Shown: positions 1-10,160 of the stretch, one piece after another
Layout of the letters: every line of letters starts with the position of its first letter
Position numbering within the stretch: the stretch's first letter is position 1
Source of the DNA: Priapulus caudatus
Taxonomy: Eukaryota; Priapulida; Priapulimorpha; Priapulimorphida; Priapulidae
Assembly (NCBI RefSeq): GCF_000485595.1
Contig: NW_014577456.1
Coordinates: 222,327-251,690, forward strand
Direction of reading: 5' to 3'
Length of the DNA: 29,364 bases
Notes under the pieces: model-generated
What the model saw: the letters and a program-made list of their open reading frames with translations, nothing else
Told to the model about the DNA's origin: nothing
The model's database searches: none
Translations under genes and position numbers: made by a program

Positions 1-34
1 CTCTTCTCTTCTATCTCTCTCTCTCTCTCTCTCG

Positions 35-75
<41 letters not shown>

Positions 76-459
76 CCTCTCCGTAATAGGCTTTTACTAC
101 CTAGTGGTCAACTCGGGGAACGCCCGGAGCCTCTGAAATCATCCTTTCTTATCTAACCTTTGTGCTCGCCGCCGCACGAGTTGGAACAAAGATAATTGTT
201 GTGGGGGTGTTAGGTAGGACGGAGGGGCTTAGCAGTTGCTAAGTACGCGGGGCCATGGTAGGTCGCCCGTGCGGGGCCGGCTAGACATTGCGGGCAATCA
301 GAGAGTCATTCAGTTGCCATTGGAAGCTGTGTTGGATTTGGGGGTGGGGGGAGCTTGCTGGAACTGATAATGATATGTCGAACTGTGATTATATGATATA
401 TCAGTCATTAAAATATGTTGATTATCTTCCTGCAGAACAGTTCGGCCGTTGTGCGTGTG

Positions 460-491
<32 letters not shown>

Positions 492-666
492 TGTGTGTGC
501 GTGCGTGCGTGCGCGCGTGTGCGTGCGCGTGTGTGCGTGCGTACATTTCTCACTAAATCAGGGAAATGACTAGTATATTGCTGGTATTGCTATGACTTTC
601 CTAGGTGTAGTTATTATGTACCCTTCCAGCATCTCTGGCAGTTTCCATCAGTTTCATCTTTGGCAG
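1..666. repeat. Copy 1 of a duplicated block (Axin intron, upstream of the first exon in the window)
   Basis: A CT-rich run (1-80) is followed by a unique stretch starting CCGTAATAGG at 81, a GTGC/GTGT-rich microsatellite (about 453-542) and a 124-bp segment (543-666). The whole block recurs at about 6180-6900. The last 124 bp are identical in the two copies, whereas 81-540 differs from its partner by many one-base indels. Copy 1 ends at TTTGGCAG, which is also the splice acceptor of the next Axin exon. It is intronic and carries no conserved coding sequence; reading frames in it are low-complexity. Confidence 0.85.
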
Positions 667-847
667 CGAGTTGCAGAGTGTTCAACTGGATGATAGAGAG
701 CGACAAGTACGGCGTGGCGGCGGGCGTACTCGGCGACACGGAGTCGCTGGAGCCGCCGCTGCCGACGCGTGACGCGGCCGTCAAGCTGAAGCGATCGCAC
801 ATGAAGCCTTCCACGACTCCGGCGTCACCATCCCCGCACAGAACCAT
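667..847 (+). CDS. AXIN: Axin, partial: first coding exon in the window (pre-DIX linker)
   Basis: Axin is the scaffold of the cytoplasmic beta-catenin destruction complex in Wnt signalling; it binds GSK3, beta-catenin, APC and, through its C-terminal DIX domain, Dishevelled. This exon reads RVFNWMIESDKYG near its start, matching the KIxQWIIEGEKE motif that vertebrate Axins carry before the disordered linker to DIX. A Ser/Thr/Pro-rich tail ending SPHRT follows. The acceptor is TTTGGCAG at 661-666; a second AG at 675-676 is possible. The donor is GTGAGT at 848, and the exon ends in phase 2. The next exon continues in the right phase. Earlier exons (RGS, GSK3- and beta-catenin-binding) must lie left of the window. 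The Axin identity rests mainly on the DIX exons downstream; the exon itself is only weakly conserved. Family recognition is from memory, not a search. Confidence 0.85.
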
Positions 848-1234
848 GTGAGTGGCGTCTGCTGCTGCTGCGCACGCGCGCGCGCGCTCGTTTTAACTGC
901 CGCGTCGCACCGCCGCCGGGAGCGGCGTGGTTGCTGCCGTTCGTCTTCCTTTTACGCTGCGCGGTGGCGGCGGTGTTTCCCCGGGGGCGACGGTTGTATG
1001 GGAGTTGTTGTTTTTTTCTTCGTTTTTTTTTTGCGGTAGCTTATGGGTTTTTGGGGGGTGGGAGAGGCGGGCACTGCCCCAACCCTTCGCCTTTATGTGT
1101 TCTCTTGTTCCTGGCTGGCTGCGTCGGTCGGAAACCGCCCTGGGTGGAGTTACAATACGGTGCGCTGTTATGTGCGCTGAAACACCGATGTGTTTCTGTG
1201 TTGGCGGCGTCGGCGGTCGGCGAGTACTTCACTT

Positions 1235-1360
<126 letters not shown>

Positions 1361-1382
1361 AATTAGCGGTTGTTGTTTCTAG

Positions 1383-1455
1383 GACGCGCGGCCTCACGAT
1401 GGGACCGTGGCTGAAGACGGAGGGAGTGCCACAGCCCATGCACCCCGTCCCACTG
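1383..1455 (+). CDS. AXIN: Axin, second exon in the window
   Basis: The short exon lies between TTTCTAG (acceptor, AG at 1381-1382) and GTAAGA (donor at 1456). Joined to the previous exon in phase 2 it reads MTRGLTMGPWLKTEG then PQPMHPVPL, ending in phase 0. The GPWLKT and PxPMHPxP pieces align with the HPWAGPQLRT and PTMPPHP region of vertebrate Axin1 just before DIX. The phase agrees on both sides, which supports the exon despite its size. A stretch at about 1887-2076 downstream is also open and flanked by splice-like signals, but I did not accept it. Confidence 0.8.
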
Positions 1456-2127
1456 GTAAGACGCGCCTCTGTCTATCTACGGGCGTCGTGGCGTCTCGCT
1501 GCGCCTGCACTCTTCTTAAGCAGGAAGTTTTATTTCGCTTTCCGCGGGAGCGCGATCATGCGTGTTCAAGCACGCGTGTTTTGATGCCATGACCACCGCG
1601 TGGCCCCGGCGCCAGATTGCGTATCCAGGCGCCGCGTGTTTTCCAGATTGCGCAACCGCCGCCCACCTGCATCATTCATTAGCCGCCGGCCTTTTATAAC
1701 GAGATGATGAATATTTCAGTCTCATCTTCGCGTGGTCTCGAGGCAGAGGCTCTTACCCGGGCAGACGGCGGCTTAGCGACCGCCTTGTCGGGTGTGCACC
1801 ACCTCCGCTCTCTGTTCGGTTACTCACTCTCGTGGTGCGCGCGCGCCGGGTTGGAAGCCGTTGTTCCGTGTGTCTTCGTGTGATGTCGAGTGCAGCAGAC
1901 GTATGTGAATCCCCGCTCGCGCGTGCGTGTTAAAAGAGTTAAAGATCCGCGGCGAAGCTCACGCGAGGAAATCCGCGTCCCTCTCCTAGCGGCGCGCTCT
2001 AGTGGTACCGATGAGTTCGGCGCGCCAAGGAGCGTCGGCGTCGGCGCGCTACGGAGCGGACGCGCTCCTGCGAAGGTAACGTACCGCGTTCGCTAATGCT
2101 CACTTGTCGCGTTTGTTCTGTCACCAG
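1456..2127 (+). other. AXIN: Axin intron, GC- and CpG-rich
   Basis: 672 bases of GC-rich intron with scattered GCGC/CGCG tracts and no repeat or RNA gene I can recognise. An open frame covers 1890-2096, and an exon between AG at 1886 and GTAACG at about 2077 is conceivable. Its Arg-rich sequence resembles nothing I know in Axin. Confidence 0.5.
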
Positions 2128-2228
2128 GAGTCGCCGGGCATCGCGGGGGCGCCGCTGAGTGCGGACGGCACCGTGGAGGAAGCGAAGAAGAGACTAGAGG
2201 ACGAGACGAAGGCAAAGATCAAATCGAG
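2128..2228 (+). CDS. AXIN: Axin, third exon in the window
   Basis: The acceptor is TCACCAG (2121-2127) and the exon enters in phase 0. It reads ESPGIAGAPLSADGT followed by VEEAKKRLEDETKAKIKSR. The second part matches the LTQLEEARRRLEEEEKRAS helix that precedes DIX in vertebrate Axin. The donor is AG followed by GTTAGC at 2229, which departs from the GTRAGT consensus, and leaves phase 2. The phase chain from 667 through 2228 is unbroken. Confidence 0.88.
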
Positions 2229-3209
2229 GTTAGCGCGCGCGAGCCATGGTCGTCGTCGCAAACGATCCTTATTATTATTAAATCTTTATTGCATGTAATT
2301 CAGATAGAAATGCATGCACTGATGACAGTTTTTTTTTCATGGAGAAAAAAATCTGATAAAAGCCAAATCAGCTGTTGAGTAAGTTAAAATGATAAAAGTT
2401 TCTGACGGATGCAGTACATATACAATGCTATACAACAATGGAAGAACAAAATATCTCTTGTATCTCGCGGCTTCTTGGATGTTACAGCTTGCGAATAATG
2501 CAATCGTTTGCGTCGTACGCACGCGTGCCGTTCCATGGTGGCGGTTGTCGTCTGCCGGTGCGACACGACGATTCGGGGGGGAGGGGGCGGTGTGCGGAAA
2601 CGAATTTGGTCTCCGTCGTTAGTCTTAGCGATTAGGTTTTCCTCGTAGAAATTGTGTACGCTGCGGAAAAACTCGTAAGCTTTCACTGTTGAAACTGACG
2701 GTTAAGACTAATGTGAAGAGTAATTTGTTTCTGACGAGCGCGCATCCCTTTTGTTCTAATCTTGGCTCTCAAGTCGCGGCGCAATCGTTTGCCGTTGAAC
2801 GAGATGATTCATTGATTTCTGTTTTTTGTCGGCGTGTTTCGTTTCGCCATATCTCATTTTCTGAAATGTAAGTGTCGTGTCGTGAGTCCTATCCTTAACA
2901 ATATGGCTTAATAACACCCACTCACCTCGATGCATCCCCCTCCGTCCTACCTCCATCCTCCATCCCTCTATCCCGACAAGATGCGCTTCCTAACACCCAA
3001 TCACCCGCTCATCTGCCCCCCGCTTTCCTCAACAAGATGCTTCCTGTTCTCACACCCTTCGTCTCCGCTTGCAAGAAGAAGAAGCAGAATGCTCATGGTT
3101 CCAACGCCCTGCGCCCTGTTTCCGACATCCTACCCCTCCCCATCCTCAACGAAATGGCTTCCCAACCTGCGCTCGAACGCTCAGCTAATCCTCTCCCTCC
3201 CGCTTGCAG
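2229..3209 (+). other. AXIN: Axin intron with pyrimidine-rich 3' half
   Basis: The first 650 bases show nothing recognisable. From about 2905 to 3200 the strand is C/T-rich and contains imperfect repeats of a unit around ACAAGATGCxxCCT (near 2970, 3032 and 3150). The stretch ends in CCCGCTTGCAG, a good acceptor. Long open frames here are low-complexity and not counted as genes. Confidence 0.6.
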
Positions 3210-3405
3210 GGCAAGAAAAGAAGACTGCGGGGCAGCAGGGGGCAGCACTTCGAGCAGCCACGTCGTCTCAGTCCGGCCGCGACTTCACCGTCATCGGCTA
3301 CTACTTCTGCGGCGACCCGTTCCTACGCGCACGAAGCTCGCGGGCAGCGCAGTCATCCCTCAGAACAGTTCAAAGGGCCTCATCAGGAAGAAAGGAACCT
3401 ACACA
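3210..3405 (+). CDS. AXIN: Axin DIX exon, reading frame broken
   Basis: This exon encodes the first half of the DIX domain, the head-to-tail polymerising module that links Axin to Dishevelled. VIGYYFCGDP is read at 3283-3312 and corresponds to VVAYYFCGEP of vertebrate Axin. The next homologous piece, PTRTKLAGSAV, is in another frame. EQFKG sits in a third frame, and LIRKKGTYT returns to the second. The phase from the preceding exon also predicts a different frame at 3211 than the one carrying VIGYYFCGDP. At the 3' end, GTAAGT at 3406 leaves phase 0, while the final exon needs phase 2 (the vertebrate codon there is Arg split AG|G). About five one-base discrepancies in under 200 bases, next to a long purine tract, look like sequencing error. 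A decaying pseudogene is less likely because the last exon is intact. Confidence 0.85.
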
Positions 3406-3414
3406 GTAAGTAGC

Positions 3415-4205
3415 GAGTGGGAGAGGGCGAGGTGGGGAGGGAGACGAAGATAAGGTGGGGGTGGGGAGAGGGGGAGGGAGAGAGAGATAAGGTGGGGAGG
3501 GAGCAGAGAGCTAAAGGTGGAGAGGGGGAGGTGGGAGGGAGAGAGAGAATAAGGTGGGGGTGGGGGAGTAGAGAGAAGGGGAGGTGAGATGTGGGAAGAG
3601 AAAGAGAAAGGGGGAATGGAGAGAGATAGGGGGATGTGGAGGGAGAGAGGGACAGGAGGATTGGAGGGGAGGGGCGGGGGAGACGAGGGGGGGGCGTGAG
3701 AGAGGAGGGGAGGAGGGGGGGGACATGAGGGGGAGGGGGGGGAGGCGGGGGCGGGGAGGAAGAAGGAGGGCGGAGGGCAGCCAGAGAGGCCCGGAGGGGG
3801 GGCGAGGAGCCGGAGAGCGGGAGAGCGGAGACGTAGGAGAGGAGCGGGCGAGGGGGGCGGGGGAGAGCGAGAGGGAGGGTGGAGAGGGGGCGAGGGGCGG
3901 CGGGACGGGAGGGAAGCGAGGGCAGAGCGGAATGCGGGCTGGGGGAGAGGGAGGAGGAGGGCCGCGGCGGGAGCGGGCGGGGAGGGCGGGTAGGAGGAGA
4001 GGGGAAAGGGGTAGAGTAAGAGGGATGATGAGAGGCGAGGGTCGGACGAGAGTTGGAGGAGAGAGAGAGAGAGAGACAGACAGAGACAGAGACAGAGACA
4101 GAGACAGAGAGCACAGAGACTTGAGACTGAGACTGAGAACTGAGAGCAGAGAGAGGGGGGAAGAGAGCAAAGAGAAAAGAGAGAAGAGAGACGAGAGAGA
4201 AGAGA

Positions 4206-4248
<43 letters not shown>

Positions 4249-4253
4249 GCAGC
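3415..4253 (+). repeat. Polypurine tract 1 (G/A-rich)
   Basis: About 840 bases of almost uninterrupted purine on the plus strand, moving from GGTGGGGAGGGAGA-type sequence through G-runs of four to nine bases to (GA)n, with (GAGACA)n at about 4074-4108. It starts right after the DIX exon donor. Long Ser/Leu/Pro-rich or Arg/Glu/Gly-rich frames on both strands are by-products of the composition. Confidence 0.95.
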
Positions 4254-4359
4254 GACATGGCCGCAGGTGTTGGTGAGATCGATCCTCGCTGGCTGTGCCG
4301 CAGGGACTTCTCCCTTGGGCAGTGAGGTCTTGTCTGTGCTATAGAGCCATCACACTGAA

Positions 4360-4795
4360 ATGGGTGAGGGGGAGGAGGAGGAGAGAGGGGGAAGAGAGGA
4401 GGGGGCGAGAAAGATGGGTTAGGGTAGGGGGGAGGAGGAGGGTAAGGAAGAGGGTGGTGGAGGAGGAGGAGGAGGAGGAGGGAGGAGAGGATGAGAAAAG
4501 TGAGGAAGAGGGTGGCGAGGAGGAGGAGGTAGGGGGGAGACAGATCGGGGGTGGGTGTGTGGTGGCGGAGAGGGGGTTGGTGGGTGGACTGGGTTGTGTG
4601 GGTGTGGGCTGAGTGTGTGTGGGCGGAAGAGTGGGTGGTGTGGGTGTGGGTGGGTGTGTGGATGTGTTGGGTGTGTGTTGGTGTGTGGGTGGTGTGGGTG
4701 TGTGGGTGTGTGGTGTGTGGGAGTGTTGCGTGGAGTGGGTGGGTAGGTGTGTGGGTGTGTGGGTGTGTGGGTTGTGTGGGTGGGTGGGCGGGATA
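4360..4795 (+). repeat. GGA-rich then GTGTGGG-rich low-complexity DNA
   Basis: A second purine run (about 4365-4540, GGA repeats) passes into a G/T-only stretch (about 4544-4795) of GTGTGGG and GGGTGT units. All of it is inside the last Axin intron. Between it and the next purine run, 4796-5128 is ordinary-looking sequence with no gene I can support. Confidence 0.93.
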
Positions 4796-5128
4796 TACCT
4801 GGCTGCTGGATAAACTATTCGTTATCTCCTATTCACCACATCTTCGAATAAGTCCGCATCTGTTGGTCTGTTGTGGTGCCGAGGTGGGTGTGTGGTCGGC
4901 GGTGTGTGGTGCGAGGGTGGGTGTGTGGCGTCGGCGGTGTGGGGTGGTTACTGCTGCTGAAAAGGCTATTCCGTCATCTCTATTCACGCTGCGGGAAAGC
5001 TGTAGAAGAGGGGTGTTTGTGCTGCGCCTAGGCTGGCTGGCTTTTTATGATTAGTGCAATCATTGGCGTTCACAAGGCGGTCTTTGTTTTGTTTTTATTC
5101 GCGGTGAAGTGGCGTGTTTTCCATCTTC

Positions 5129-5139
5129 ATGAGAGAGAG

Positions 5140-5171
<32 letters not shown>

Positions 5172-5179
5172 AGAAGAAA

Positions 5180-5210
<31 letters not shown>

Positions 5211-5244
5211 TAAGAGAGTAGAGAGAGAGAGAGAAGAGAGAGAC

Positions 5245-5294
<50 letters not shown>

Positions 5295-5725
5295 GCAGAG
5301 AGAGAAGAGACGGAGAGAGAGAGAGAGGCAGAGAGAGAAGAGAGAAGGAGAAGAGAGAGAGAGAGAGAGAGGAGAGGAGAGAGCAGAGAGGAGAGCACGG
5401 AGAGAGAGAGCAGAGACGAGGAGGAGAGCGCGAAGAGAGAAGAGAGAGAGAGAGAGAGAGGAGCAAGAAGAGAGAGAGAGAGGAGAGAGAGAGAGAAGAG
5501 AGAGAGAGAAACAACAGAGAGGGGATAGAAGAGAGAGAACAGGAGCGTATAATTAGAGAAAACAGCGGCCACAGCCCAGGGGAGGAAATAGAATGAGGGA
5601 CGCGCGAGAGAGAGAGAACAGAGCAGAATAGAGAGAAGAGAACAACGGGCAACCAGAGAGAAATAGAGAGAATTGGGAGAGAGAGGGAGGGGGAGAAAAG
5701 AGAGAGGCGGGGGAGAGGAAGGCGG
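5129..5725 (+). repeat. Polypurine tract 2, (GA)n
   Basis: Nearly 600 bases of GA/GAGAGAA repeats with scattered single C or T interruptions. The irregular interruptions fit either an old dinucleotide array or noisy long-read sequence. Open frames on either strand are compositional. Confidence 0.95.
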
Positions 5726-6179
5726 GAGAGTCTGTTGTTCCCGTCCCTGGTTCGTGCCGTCGACGCGATTTTTTTGCGAAGATAATGTGAATGAATGTTG
5801 ATTTTTTGCCGTTACACCTGCTGTACAGTTGCTGCTTGTCTTGTGTGTTGGATTGCTGGGGCTGAAGTGGCATTCGTGTCTGTGTGTGTCTCTCTCTCGC
5901 GCTCTCATTCCCTGCATTGAGCAAAAGGGTGGAAGACGATGAAACAGTGTGTATAGGAGCTAAACAGGGGGTTTGAGGAATCAGCTGTAAACTAATGACA
6001 GTGTCCCCCCTCGCCCTCCCTTCCCCCGCCTCCCCTCCTAGTGACTAGTGAGAGAAAACCAGTTTCTGTGTGCGCGCGCGCGTGTGTGTGTGTGTGCGTG
6101 GCGTGGCGTGCGTGCGCGCGCGTGTGTTGTAGGTGTAGGCTCGCAGTCTCTCTTCGCTCTTGTCTCTCTCTCTAATCTC

Positions 6180-6900
6180 TCCTCTTCTCTCTCCGTTCTT
6201 CCTCTTTTGTATCGTTCGTTCTCCTCTATGCCTTCTCATCTCTGCGCTTTTTCTCTCTCTCGTCATCTCTCTCTCTCTCTCTCTCCGTAATAGGCTTTTA
6301 GCTACCTAGTGTCAACTCGGGGAACGCCCAGGAGCCTCTGAAATATCTCTTTCTTATCTAACCTTGTGCTGCGAGCCGCGACGGAGTTGGAACCAGAAGA
6401 TAATTTGTTGTGGGGGGGGGTGTTTAGGTAGGACGGAGGGGCGTTAAGCAGTTGCTAAAAGTACGGGACGATGCGGGCCGCATGGTAGGTCGGCCCGTGG
6501 CGGGGCCGGGGCTAGATCATTGGGCGGGCAATCAGAGAGTTCATTCAGAGTTGCCATTGGCAAGCTGTGTTGGATTTGGGTGGGGGGGGGAGCTTGCTGG
6601 ATGGAACTGATAATGATATGTCGAACTGTGATTATATGCAGTGCATTAAAATATGTTGATTATCTTCCTGGCAAGAAAGAAAAGCAGTTCGGGGCCGTTG
6701 TGCGCGTAGTGCGTGGCGTGCGCGTGTGTGGCGTGCGTGCGTGCGCGCGTGGTGGCGTGTGCGTGTGTGCGTGCGTACATTTCTCACTAAATCAGGGAAA
6801 TGACTAGTATATTGCTGGTATTGCTATGACTTTCCTAGGTGTAGTTATTATGTACCCTTCCAGCATCTCTGGCAGTTTCCATCAGTTTCATCTTTGGCAG
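6180..6900. repeat. Copy 2 of the duplicated block, in the last Axin intron
   Basis: Partner of 1-666, in the same orientation: a pyrimidine run, CCGTAATAGG at 6285, the GTGC-rich microsatellite (about 6700-6775) and the identical 124-bp tail at 6777-6900 ending TTTGGCAG. After 6900 the sequence is unrelated to the exon that follows copy 1. Between 6285 and 6775 it differs from copy 1 by frequent single-base insertions and deletions rather than substitutions. Confidence 0.88.
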
Positions 6901-8412
6901 GGGTGAAAATCAGTAACTATATCCCACGCTAGCTAGCATGCAGCATGTATGCACCCCCTCCACCGCCCGCCTGCCTTCTCCCTCCATCTCCCGCCTGCCT
7001 TCACCACCGCTGGCACTAAATACAGTGTTTAGCCGCTGCGTGCCAGCGAGTGGCTCGCAGCAATGGCCGCCATTATGTACGTCTGTCGGACAAGTGGAAG
7101 TGGTGGCCATTGAAGGCCAGTCAGCCACAACTCATTGTTGGCGTCTTTGTCCAGCCGCCCGTGTGTCCCGAGGCTCTGACCTGATTGCAGATCTTGTGCG
7201 CGTGTGTGGGTGTGTGCGTGCGTGCGTGTGTGTGCGTGTATCCGCGGCTTTTTACCTGGCCACAGTCAGCAACAAAAAGTCACGAGTCGCTCACTGGAGA
7301 AACCTCTAAACTAATTTTAAAACTTATAACGAATATCTCAATTGTGATCTGTTAGTGTTTTTCTCATGTTACCATATTTCCTTGTTTTAGTTTTACACAT
7401 TGCTCAAACGAGATTACTTATTTTACACTGTGGCCCAATTTGCAGTAACAGACACTCTTGCGGGGTTTTAAATGCGCGAATTTGCATCCCGACGCCTGAC
7501 TTTAATCGTATTAGTCTCACCTTGGGTTCGGGAAATTTCCTAGAAAATGAGAAATGTAGGGAGTTTATAAATTACCAGCAGAGCTGTGACTTGGTGCTTG
7601 CTCCAACAGTTAAACCCATTATCGTTGCGAGGCTAACCAATTTTAGCCAATTGCTTGCATACCAGCACGAGCTTTGCAGTCAAGTCTGCCCTGCCTCCGC
7701 GTAAAGCCACCCACTCACCTCCCTCCGCCCCCTCATCCTCCTGGTCACGGCTTATATGCGGCGTGCTGTTCTAGGGTTTAGCTTCCAATCTTCTCTGGAC
7801 ATTCGCCGCGATATTAAGCCGTGTGTTAAGAGTGGACGGCTTATCCCCCCTCCCCCCCCCCGTGCTGTGTTATAGCGAGGAGGCTAGGGGGGAGGGGGAA
7901 GCTAGTGTTTGCTTTCTCTGCCCACTCGCAGCCACAACCTGTTCCATAACCGACAATTACGGCAAACAACAACCAACGAACACCTCTCTCTGCTGGTCTC
8001 TAATTTGCCGCGGAGGTTGGAAAAGGCCTGTCTAGGCGGCCGAGCCAGCCCGACTATTAGTGTCCAAGGGGGGTGTGTGCGTTGCTACGATGCAGGAACG
8101 TATGTGCGTGCGTGCGTGCGTGCGTGTGTGCGTGCGTGCGTGCGTGCGGCCACTGTACAGGCAGTGCTAGTTAGTGCAGTGACTCGTGTCACGTTTGTGT
8201 GTTATTGAAGGTTATACTGACTTCAGTCGCCGCAATGTGAAAAGAAACTACAACCGAAGAATTGGTGGGGAGTTCGAGCGCATTAAAGAAGTTATTGAAT
8301 AATAGTTTAGAATTGTTTTATTGGTGGGAGGGAGTACAAGAGCATTGAGGAAGTGACACCCACGTTCGCGTTTCGTAAAAAAATAAAAACAATTTTCCCC
8401 GTGTTGTTGCAG
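6901..8412 (+). other. AXIN: 3' part of the last Axin intron
   Basis: Mostly unique intron sequence with GTGC/GTGT microsatellites at about 7195-7240 and 8099-8150. Open frames at 7366-7704 and nearby show no family resemblance. The intron ends in GTTGTTGCAG at 8412, a clean acceptor. Confidence 0.6.
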
Positions 8413-8539
8413 GTATTTCTTCAAGAAGGCGAGCGACGAGTTTGGAACTGGCGTCGTTAACGAGGAGATCACCGATGATAACGATATCCTGCCGCTCTGG
8501 GAGGGCAAGATCTTCGCGAAAGTCGAGAGCATCGAGTGA
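8413..8539 (+). CDS. AXIN: Axin, final coding exon (end of DIX domain)
   Basis: The exon starts in phase 2 and reads YFFKKASDEFGTGVV, then NEEITDDNDILPLWEGK, then IFAKVESIE and TGA at 8537-8539. Vertebrate Axin1 ends YYFKKVSDEFDCGVV, then an acidic loop, LPVFEEKIIGKVEKVD and stop, so the match runs to the last residue with the same spacing. This part of DIX carries the last strands of the polymerisation interface. The exon is intact and of normal length, and is the strongest evidence that the gene is Axin and functional. Confidence 0.95.
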
Positions 8540-8627
8540 AAAAAAATCCTGCGGAAATCTCCCGACCCGCCGCGAGACAAGAGAGCGTTCGAGGCGGCGG
8601 CGGCGGCGTGGGGGTGACGGGCAAACA

Positions 8628-10031
8628 TGTAAATATGAGCCGAGTTTGCGTGTTGATATTCTTCTCAGGTCGCCTAGGTTACGAAGTAAATATGAAGTCG
8701 TGCTCTAACCGTAGCCGGGCAATGGCATCTCGACGCTCGGGGGGGAGGGGGGGAGGCGCTAACCGTATCGGAGTGAGAGTGGAGGCGAGAGCAACAGTTG
8801 ATGCTGTCGCAGCCACAGTTTCCGTCGCGGAGGACGAAGCAAAGCTGGGTGTGATCGTAGCCGATGTAGAGAGATGCCCACCCACCCCCCGAGATCGCGC
8901 GAGTGCCAGAACGAAACCCCCTGCTGTCGTTTGCGTGAAACTTGGTTGTGTATAGGACTGTACAGCTATTGTTGTGTCATGCTCGTGCGCGTGTGCGTGC
9001 GTGCGTGCGTGCGTGCGAAGTTGTGACGGACGTAGAGCCCCGTAAGGGATGTGTATTCGATAATGTACGAGATTGTACATGCCAATGATGTGTTCCGTTT
9101 GTTTCGAGTCAAAATACCTCTTCGTAGTGAAGCACACTTTGTTTTGTAAAAATGGTTGTTTTTCATTCCACGGTTATTTTCAGAAAAGCGGAGATGAATT
9201 TTCTTTTGGCCTGCAGTTATGCTAAGAAAGATGGTCTTCCAGCCATTTTAGTTTCGGTTTTGGCTTTAGCCGTAGAAGGCGGCCGGCATTAAATTCATAG
9301 TTCTGTTTGTATCCAAACCATCTCAGGTATGGACCTGTGCATAGTGCTGCCACCTGTAGCACAAAATGTGTAAATTCACGCCAATGTAGACGGTTGTGCG
9401 CGAGAGCTGTTGACTGACTAATAAGTTAATGCCCAGCAGGAAATCCTGTATCGCCGTAGTCCAGTATTCCTGCAGTTAGCGCAGCATTTCACTTATCATG
9501 TGTGGTGCACACCGGCGACCGTAATCAAAAGTGTATCGAGAGTTGTACATATAAGAGATTCCTTGTGGCACACGGTACAAGGATCACGATGAGCATTTTT
9601 TTTGTTTTGTGTTACAGTTATTTCGAGTAAGTTATTGGTGTGCAAATCGTGTACGCACGTGAGCTGGGAGCTTCTAATTCGCATGTTCAGGCTTATTTGC
9701 TCGCGTTTTCGAAAGCAGACGACTGATTTGTACATACAGAGGCGATAGGGCGAAGATTTCTGCCCTCTTTTTATTATTGTAAAAGTTTTTGCATTTCATC
9801 GTTAGGGTTTCTACTCCATTTATTTCTGTTAATTATAGCGCTAGCGTTCGCCAGTATCAATGAATTCGTCGTTTTTCCGAGCAGCCAGCTGTGTAGCAAT
9901 CTATTGCTAAAGTTTTATTTAAAGCGGGAGAGAAAAGTAGGCATTCATTTCGAGGATTCGCTCCGTGTCTCACGAACGTGGGTAAAGCTCTAAACATGTG
10001 TCAAGTTTTACAAGGGAGTTCATTGTACATA
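8628..10031 (+). promoter_or_regulatory. AXIN: Four Pumilio response elements in the Axin 3' UTR
   Basis: Exact matches to UGUANAUA, the consensus bound by PUF/Pumilio repressors, at 8628-8635 (TGTAAATA) and at 9544-9551, 9729-9736 and 10024-10031 (all TGTACATA). By chance about 0.1 such site is expected on one strand of 1.6 kb with even base use. The last lies roughly 110 bases before the polyadenylation signal. Binding is inferred from the motif alone. Confidence 0.5.
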
Positions 10032-10136
10032 GTCTTATTTTTACACTTGGCCCATCTATCTCAGACTCCATAGTTTCCTGTGCACTCTGCTGATCCTCAC
10101 ACAGACCTTGTTTAAAATGGAACACTGCAGAATACT

Positions 10137-10142
10137 AATAAA
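10137..10142 (+). terminator. AXIN: Polyadenylation signal AATAAA for Axin
   Basis: Canonical AATAAA, about 1.6 kb after the Axin stop and followed within 30 bases by a TA/T-rich stretch (TATTATTTTTAAATTC). It is the best candidate for the transcript end. Confidence 0.6.
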
Positions 10143-10160
10143 CTTTATATACAGTGTATT

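Larger units (their letters stand above)
8540..10160 (+). other. AXIN: Axin 3' UTR (inferred)
   Basis: About 1.6 kb from the stop codon to just past the AATAAA at 10137. It includes a GTGC microsatellite (about 8987-9017) and four Pumilio-type sites. No conserved open frame is visible. The extent is inferred from the first canonical polyadenylation signal. Confidence 0.6.

Noticed and set aside
1887-2076. Possible extra Axin exon (QTYVNPRSR...)
   Set aside because: It has splice-like borders, but the residues do not resemble Axin and the flanking exons already join in phase without it.
3383-4276. Long open frames on both strands over the first purine tract
   Set aside because: The residues are only Ser/Leu/Pro or Arg/Glu/Gly, a direct result of GA-rich DNA, and they overlap each other.
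5047-5924. Long frames (up to 285 codons) over the (GA)n tract
   Set aside because: Compositional: GA repeats rarely make stops. There is no domain or codon structure.
7366-7704. 112-codon open frame in the Axin intron
   Set aside because: No recognisable family, no splice or promoter context, and it lies within an intron.
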